From assembly GCF_019297855.1 (NCBI RefSeq), contig NZ_CP079194.1, forward strand, positions 1,723,501 to 1,787,500: a stretch of 64,000 nt of DNA, in the 5' to 3' direction. Under the pieces are notes generated by a model. It ran no database searches. It worked only from the letters and a program-made list of their open reading frames with translations, and was not told the DNA's origin. Positions 60,566 through 64,000 of the stretch are shown here, in pieces (the stretch's first letter is position 1; each line of letters begins with the position of its first letter). Position numbers and translations under genes: made by a program. The DNA comes from Gymnodinialimonas ceratoperidinii (GTDB taxonomy: Bacteria; Pseudomonadota; Alphaproteobacteria; Rhodobacterales; Rhodobacteraceae).

Positions 60566-62368
60566 TCAGATCGGCGCGCAGGCCGCCTCCAACCATGCGG
60601 CCGTGGCAGTATAACCGTCAGCCTGTAACAGCGGTGCGACACGGGCCAGAACCTCGGCGTGATAGGCGTTCAGCCATGCCCGCTCGGCGGGGCTGAGCAT
60701 CTCGGTCACGATCAGGCGGCGGTCGATGGGCACGTAGGTGAGCGTCTCGAAACCCAACATTTCCCGGTGCGGATCGGCGCCGCCGGTGGCCTCGACCACG
60801 TGGATCAGGTTCTCGATCCGGATGCCGAAAGCACCTTCGCGGTAGTAGCCGGGCTCGTTCGAGACAATCATCCCCGGCTCCAGCGGCACCTTGCTGCGCC
60901 GTGAAAGCCCCTGCGGGCCTTCGTGCACGGAGAGGTAGACGCCGACGCCGTGGCCGGTGCCGTGATCGTAATCGCGCCCCGTAGCCCAGAGCGGGGCGCG
61001 GGCCAGCGCGTCGAGGTGCATGCCCGCAACGCCCTTGGGAAACCGCGTGCGATGGATGGCGATCATGCCCTGCAGAACCAGCGTGAAGCACTCTCGCTCT
61101 TCCGCGCCGACCTCGCCCACGGGGAGCGTGCGGGTGATGTCGGTGGTGCCGTCCTCGTATTGCCCGCCGCTGTCGATCAGGAACAACTGGCCCGGCTTGA
61201 CCGGGGCGTTGGTCTGTTCGGTCACGCGGTAGTGGACGATCGCGCCGTTGGAGCCAGCGCCGGCGATCGTGTCGAAGGAGATGTCGCGGAGCGCGCCGGT
61301 CTCGGCCCGGAAGGCTTCGAGTTGGCGCGCCACGTCGATCTCGGTCAGCCCGCCCGAGGGCGCGGTCTCGTCGAACCAGTGCAGGAAGCGCGTCAGCGCC
61401 ACGGCGTCGCGCAGGTGCGCGCGGGTGGAGCCCGCCAACTCTGCCGCCGTCTTGCGCGCCTTGGGCAACAGGCAGGGATCGGAGCCGCGCGCCATCTCGA
61501 TGCCCGCGCCGTCGAGCGCGGCTTTCACCGCTGCGGGTGCGGAATTCGGATCGACACGGACCGGACCGGTGAGCGCGGCGAGGGCGGGCTTGAACGCCGA
61601 CCACGGGGCAAGCGTGACGCCCGCGTCGAGGGTCAGGCCGTCGAATTTCTCGGGATCGCTGAACACGCGCGTGGTGCCCTTTGCATCGATGATCGCGAAG
61701 GCCTGTACCACGGGCAGATGCGCAAGATCGCCGCCGCGGATGTTGAGAAGCCAGTTGATCGAGTCAGGCAGCGTCAAAACCGCCGCGGCTTCGCCTGCCT
61801 GCGTCAAGGTCTCGGCAATCTGGCGGCGCTTCTCGGCGCTCGACGTCCCGGCGAGGCTTTCGGGATAGGGCTGCACCGGCGCGTCGGGGCGGGCAGGGCG
61901 GTCCGTCCAGATTGCGTCGACGGCGTTGGCGACGGGTTCAAGCGTGATCCCATGGGCTGACACTGCAGCTTCGACCCGCTCGATCTCGGCCACGGTGTGG
62001 AGCCAGGGATCAAAGCCGACCGTGCCGCCCGAGGGCAGAGCCTCGATCAACCAATCCTCCAGCATTTTCTCGGGCCAAGGGACGGGCGTGAACACATCGG
62101 CCACCTGCGCCTTGACTTGCACGCGGTAGCGGCCGTCGATGAAGACGCCTGCGACGTCCGGCAGCACGACGGCAAATCCGGCCGAGCCGGTGAAGCCAGT
62201 CAACCACGCGAGGCGTGCGTCGGCGGCGGTGACATATTCGCCCTGGTGAGCATCGGCGCGCGGCACGATGAAGCCGTCGAGCCCGGCCTCGGCCAGATGC
62301 GCGCGCAGGGCGTCGAGGCGCGGCGGGCCGTCTTCGGGTTTCGTAGCTGCGGTGAAATCCTGAAACAT
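60566..62368 (-). CDS. Xaa-Pro aminopeptidase (M24B family)
   Basis: A 600-residue long-form aminopeptidase P with two N-terminal creatinase-like domains and a C-terminal pita-bread metallopeptidase domain. The metal ligands are visible: LIDSGGQYEDGTTDITRT (two Asp), HGTGHGVGVYLSVHEG (His) and SNEPGYYREGAFGIRIEN (two Glu). It removes N-terminal residues before proline. It is a single gene, 124 bp downstream of cobT on the same strand. Confidence 0.93.
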   Translation of the reverse strand: MFQDFTAATKPEDGPPRLDALRAHLAEAGLDGFIVPRADAHQGEYVTAADARLAWLTGFTGSAGFAVVLPDVAGVFIDGRYRVQVKAQVADVFTPVPWPEKMLEDWLIEALPSGGTVGFDPWLHTVAEIERVEAAVSAHGITLEPVANAVDAIWTDRPARPDAPVQPYPESLAGTSSAEKRRQIAETLTQAGEAAAVLTLPDSINWLLNIRGGDLAHLPVVQAFAIIDAKGTTRVFSDPEKFDGLTLDAGVTLAPWSAFKPALAALTGPVRVDPNSAPAAVKAALDGAGIEMARGSDPCLLPKARKTAAELAGSTRAHLRDAVALTRFLHWFDETAPSGGLTEIDVARQLEAFRAETGALRDISFDTIAGAGSNGAIVHYRVTEQTNAPVKPGQLFLIDSGGQYEDGTTDITRTLPVGEVGAEERECFTLVLQGMIAIHRTRFPKGVAGMHLDALARAPLWATGRDYDHGTGHGVGVYLSVHEGPQGLSRRSKVPLEPGMIVSNEPGYYREGAFGIRIENLIHVVEATGGADPHREMLGFETLTYVPIDRRLIVTEMLSPAERAWLNAYHAEVLARVAPLLQADGYTATAAWLEAACAPI

Positions 62369-62492
62369 GTCCTGTCCCTTTCTTGCAGACCGCCCCGCGC
62401 GCTGACGGGGCGCGCGGGCGGGGTCCCTGCCATCATGCCGGGGGGAAGATTCACGCGATGCCGGAACGCACCGCGCGCGCGTTCAACGTGGC

Positions 62493-64000
62493 TTAACCGG
62501 CGCGTTTCATGCCCATCACGCGGGCGCGCGCCCGTGGGTCAGTGTCGAACAGCGAGGCCAGTTGCTCGGTGATCGCGCCCGCCAACTGCTCGGCGTCGGT
62601 GATCGTCACGGCGCGCTCGTAGTAGCGGGTCACGTCGTGGCCGATGCCGATGGCCAGAAGCTCCACCGCGCGCCGCTTCTCGACCATGGCGATGACGTCT
62701 CGCAGGTGCTTCTCGAGGTAGTTGGCCGGGTTCACCGAGAGCGTGCTGTCATCGACGGGCGCGCCATCGGAGATCACCATCAGGATCTTGCGCGCCTCGG
62801 TCCGGTGCACCATCCGGCGGTGCGCCCATTCCAGCGCCTCGCCGTCGATGTTCTCCTTCAGGAGACCTTCCTTCATCATCAACCCGAGGTTGTCGCGCAC
62901 CCGACGCCAGGGAGCATCGGCGCTCTTGTAGACGATGTGGCGCAGGTCGTTCAGGCGGCCGGGCTGCTGCGGGCGGCCCTCGGCGAGCCATTCCTCGCGC
63001 GCCTTGCCGCCCTTCCACGCGCGGGTGGTGAAGCCCAGGATCTCGACCTTCACGCCGCAGCGCTCCAGCGTGCGGGCCAGCACGTCGGCGCAGATCGCCG
63101 CGATGGAGATCGGGCGGCCGCGCATGGAGCCGGAATTGTCGAGCAAGAGCGTCACCACTGTGTCGCGGAACTCGGTGTCGTTCTCGACCTTGAAGGACAG
63201 CGGCGTCGTGGGGTTGGCGACCACGCGCGCGAGGCGGCCCGCGTCGAGGATGCCTTCCTCGCGGTCGAACTCCCACGAGCGGTTCTGTTGCGCCTGCAAC
63301 CGGCGCTGCAGCTTGTTGGCCAGCCGCGATACGGCGCCCTTGAGGGGATCAAGCTGCTGGTCGAGGTAGGCGCGGAGGCGTTCGAGTTCCTGCGCTTCGG
63401 CGAGGTCCTCGGCGGCAATTTCCTCGTCGTTCTCGGTGGAGAAGACCTTGTAGTCCGGGTCGGCGTCGGAATGGGGCGCGGGGGGGAGCGGCTCCTGCGG
63501 CGCCTCGCCGTCGGGCATCTCCTGCTCCTCGGCCTCGTCCATGTCGCCGTTGTCGTCCATCTCGACCTGGGCTTGGGACTCGTCCTGCTGATCTTCCTGC
63601 GACTGCTCGGGGGAGGCTTCAGCCTCCTCCTCGTCGTTGTCGTCCTCGCCGGTGCTGTCGGGCGCGTCGTCTTCCTGTTCCTCGCTGGCATCCTCCTCGG
63701 CGTCGTCGTCCATGTCATCGGGGTCGTCGCCCAACTGGTCGCCGTAGCCTAGGTCGTCGATCAGCTGACGCGCGAACTTGGCGAAGGATTTCTGGTCCGA
63801 GAGGACGTCCTGCAGGTCCTCCAGCGTGCTGTCGCAGCGATCCTCGATGAAACCGCGCCAGAGGTTCATGACGTTGTCCGCCTCGGCGGGCAGCTCGCGG
63901 CCCGTGGCGAGGTGGCGGATCAGGTAGCCTGCCGCCGTGGACAGCGGCGCGTCGGAGGCTTCGCGGATCTCGCCATAGCCCTTGCGGCGCGCGTCATGGC
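62493..64000 (-). CDS. cobT: Aerobic cobaltochelatase subunit CobT (N-terminus cut by window edge)
   Basis: The frame stays open to the window end, so the N-terminal part is missing. What is here (about 502 residues) includes a long acidic stretch of Asp/Glu/Gln (about 63420-63720) and a C-terminal von Willebrand A domain with the metal site [20 protein letters not shown] and [12 protein letters not shown]. CobT, with CobS and CobN, inserts cobalt in aerobic cobalamin synthesis. The acidic linker is typical of the family. Confidence 0.93.
   Translation of the reverse strand, partial: HDARRKGYGEIREASDAPLSTAAGYLIRHLATGRELPAEADNVMNLWRGFIEDRCDSTLEDLQDVLSDQKSFAKFARQLIDDLGYGDQLGDDPDDMDDDAEEDASEEQEDDAPDSTGEDDNDEEEAEASPEQSQEDQQDESQAQVEMDDNGDMDEAEEQEMPDGEAPQEPLPPAPHSDADPDYKVFSTENDEEIAAEDLAEAQELERLRAYLDQQLDPLKGAVSRLANKLQRRLQAQQNRSWEFDREEGILDAGRLARVVANPTTPLSFKVENDTEFRDTVVTLLLDNSGSMRGRPISIAAICADVLARTLERCGVKVEILGFTTRAWKGGKAREEWLAEGRPQQPGRLNDLRHIVYKSADAPWRRVRDNLGLMMKEGLLKENIDGEALEWAHRRMVHRTEARKILMVISDGAPVDDSTLSVNPANYLEKHLRDVIAMVEKRRAVELLAIGIGHDVTRYYERAVTITDAEQLAGAITEQLASLFDTDPRARARVMGMKRAG

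Noticed and set aside
62394..62418. Terminator between cobT and the aminopeptidase gene
   Set aside because: CCCGCGCG/CGCGCGGG can pair, but no T run follows on the minus strand.

Overview
This window reads as a high-GC alphaproteobacterial chromosome of the Rhodobacteraceae (Roseobacter/Rhodobacter group). The evidence is an mraZ-to-lpxC division and cell-wall (dcw) cluster with small DUF2484 membrane proteins between murC and murB, a long AT-rich leader before mraZ, a DUF1127 gene followed by CCUCC-loop hairpin RNAs, a GAAC-N7-GAAC SOS box, split his genes in the order B-H-A-F-E, and CobT of the aerobic cobalamin pathway. No phage, transposase or CRISPR array was seen. Both window edges cut genes (ureidoglycine aminohydrolase on the left, cobT on the right).

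Layout: 1-3145 holds the end of a purine/ureide catabolic cluster (ureidoglycine aminohydrolase, allA, an NCS2 purine permease) and a TauE/SafE permease. 3231-8191 is a GbsR/MarR-like regulator with a palindromic operator and a two-gene RND efflux system. 8465-10504 has tRNA-Tyr, an RlmB/TrmH-type methyltransferase, a zinc-ribbon protein, a candidate sRNA or attenuator, and a CoA-binding protein. 10544-16788 carries hisE, hisF, hisA, hisH and hisB on the minus strand, split into separate units by unrelated small genes. 16953-31801 is a mixed metabolic region: tRNA-Gly, a cyclic-nucleotide-type phosphodiesterase, pyruvate carboxylase, a BLUF-like protein lacking the flavin-contacting Tyr, an FMN-dependent 2-hydroxyacid dehydrogenase, SOS-type uvrD, a LysE exporter with divergent Lrp-type regulator, the DUF1127 gene with its eight-hairpin RNA array, an MFS transporter and the Mrp/ApbC ATPase.

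31840-54347 is the dcw cluster: mraZ leader, mraZ, rsmH, ftsL, ftsI, murE, murF, mraY, murD, ftsW, murG, murC, five small proteins, murB, ddl, ftsQ, ftsA, ftsZ, lpxC. It makes the lipid II precursor, flips and polymerises it at the septum, and builds the Z-ring; many genes overlap by 1 to 4 bases. bamD and recN follow on the same strand. The right end has a ClC protein, a secreted protein of unknown function, a DUF427 protein, an aminopeptidase P and partial cobT.

The most interesting signal is the minus-strand array at 28644-28984: eight consecutive hairpins, each with CCUCCC (the anti-Shine-Dalgarno sequence) in its loop, directly downstream of a 73-residue DUF1127 protein and ending in an intrinsic terminator that itself presents the motif. 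It matches the published CcsR/'cuckoo' RNA type of Rhodobacter but forms a large, nearly regular array. Other notable items are the mraZ leader with in-phase MraZ boxes and an UpsM-like hairpin, a dispersed intergenic repeat in six copies (one supplying the murD ribosome binding site), terminators placed immediately before start codons, and the tandem DUF2484 duplication.
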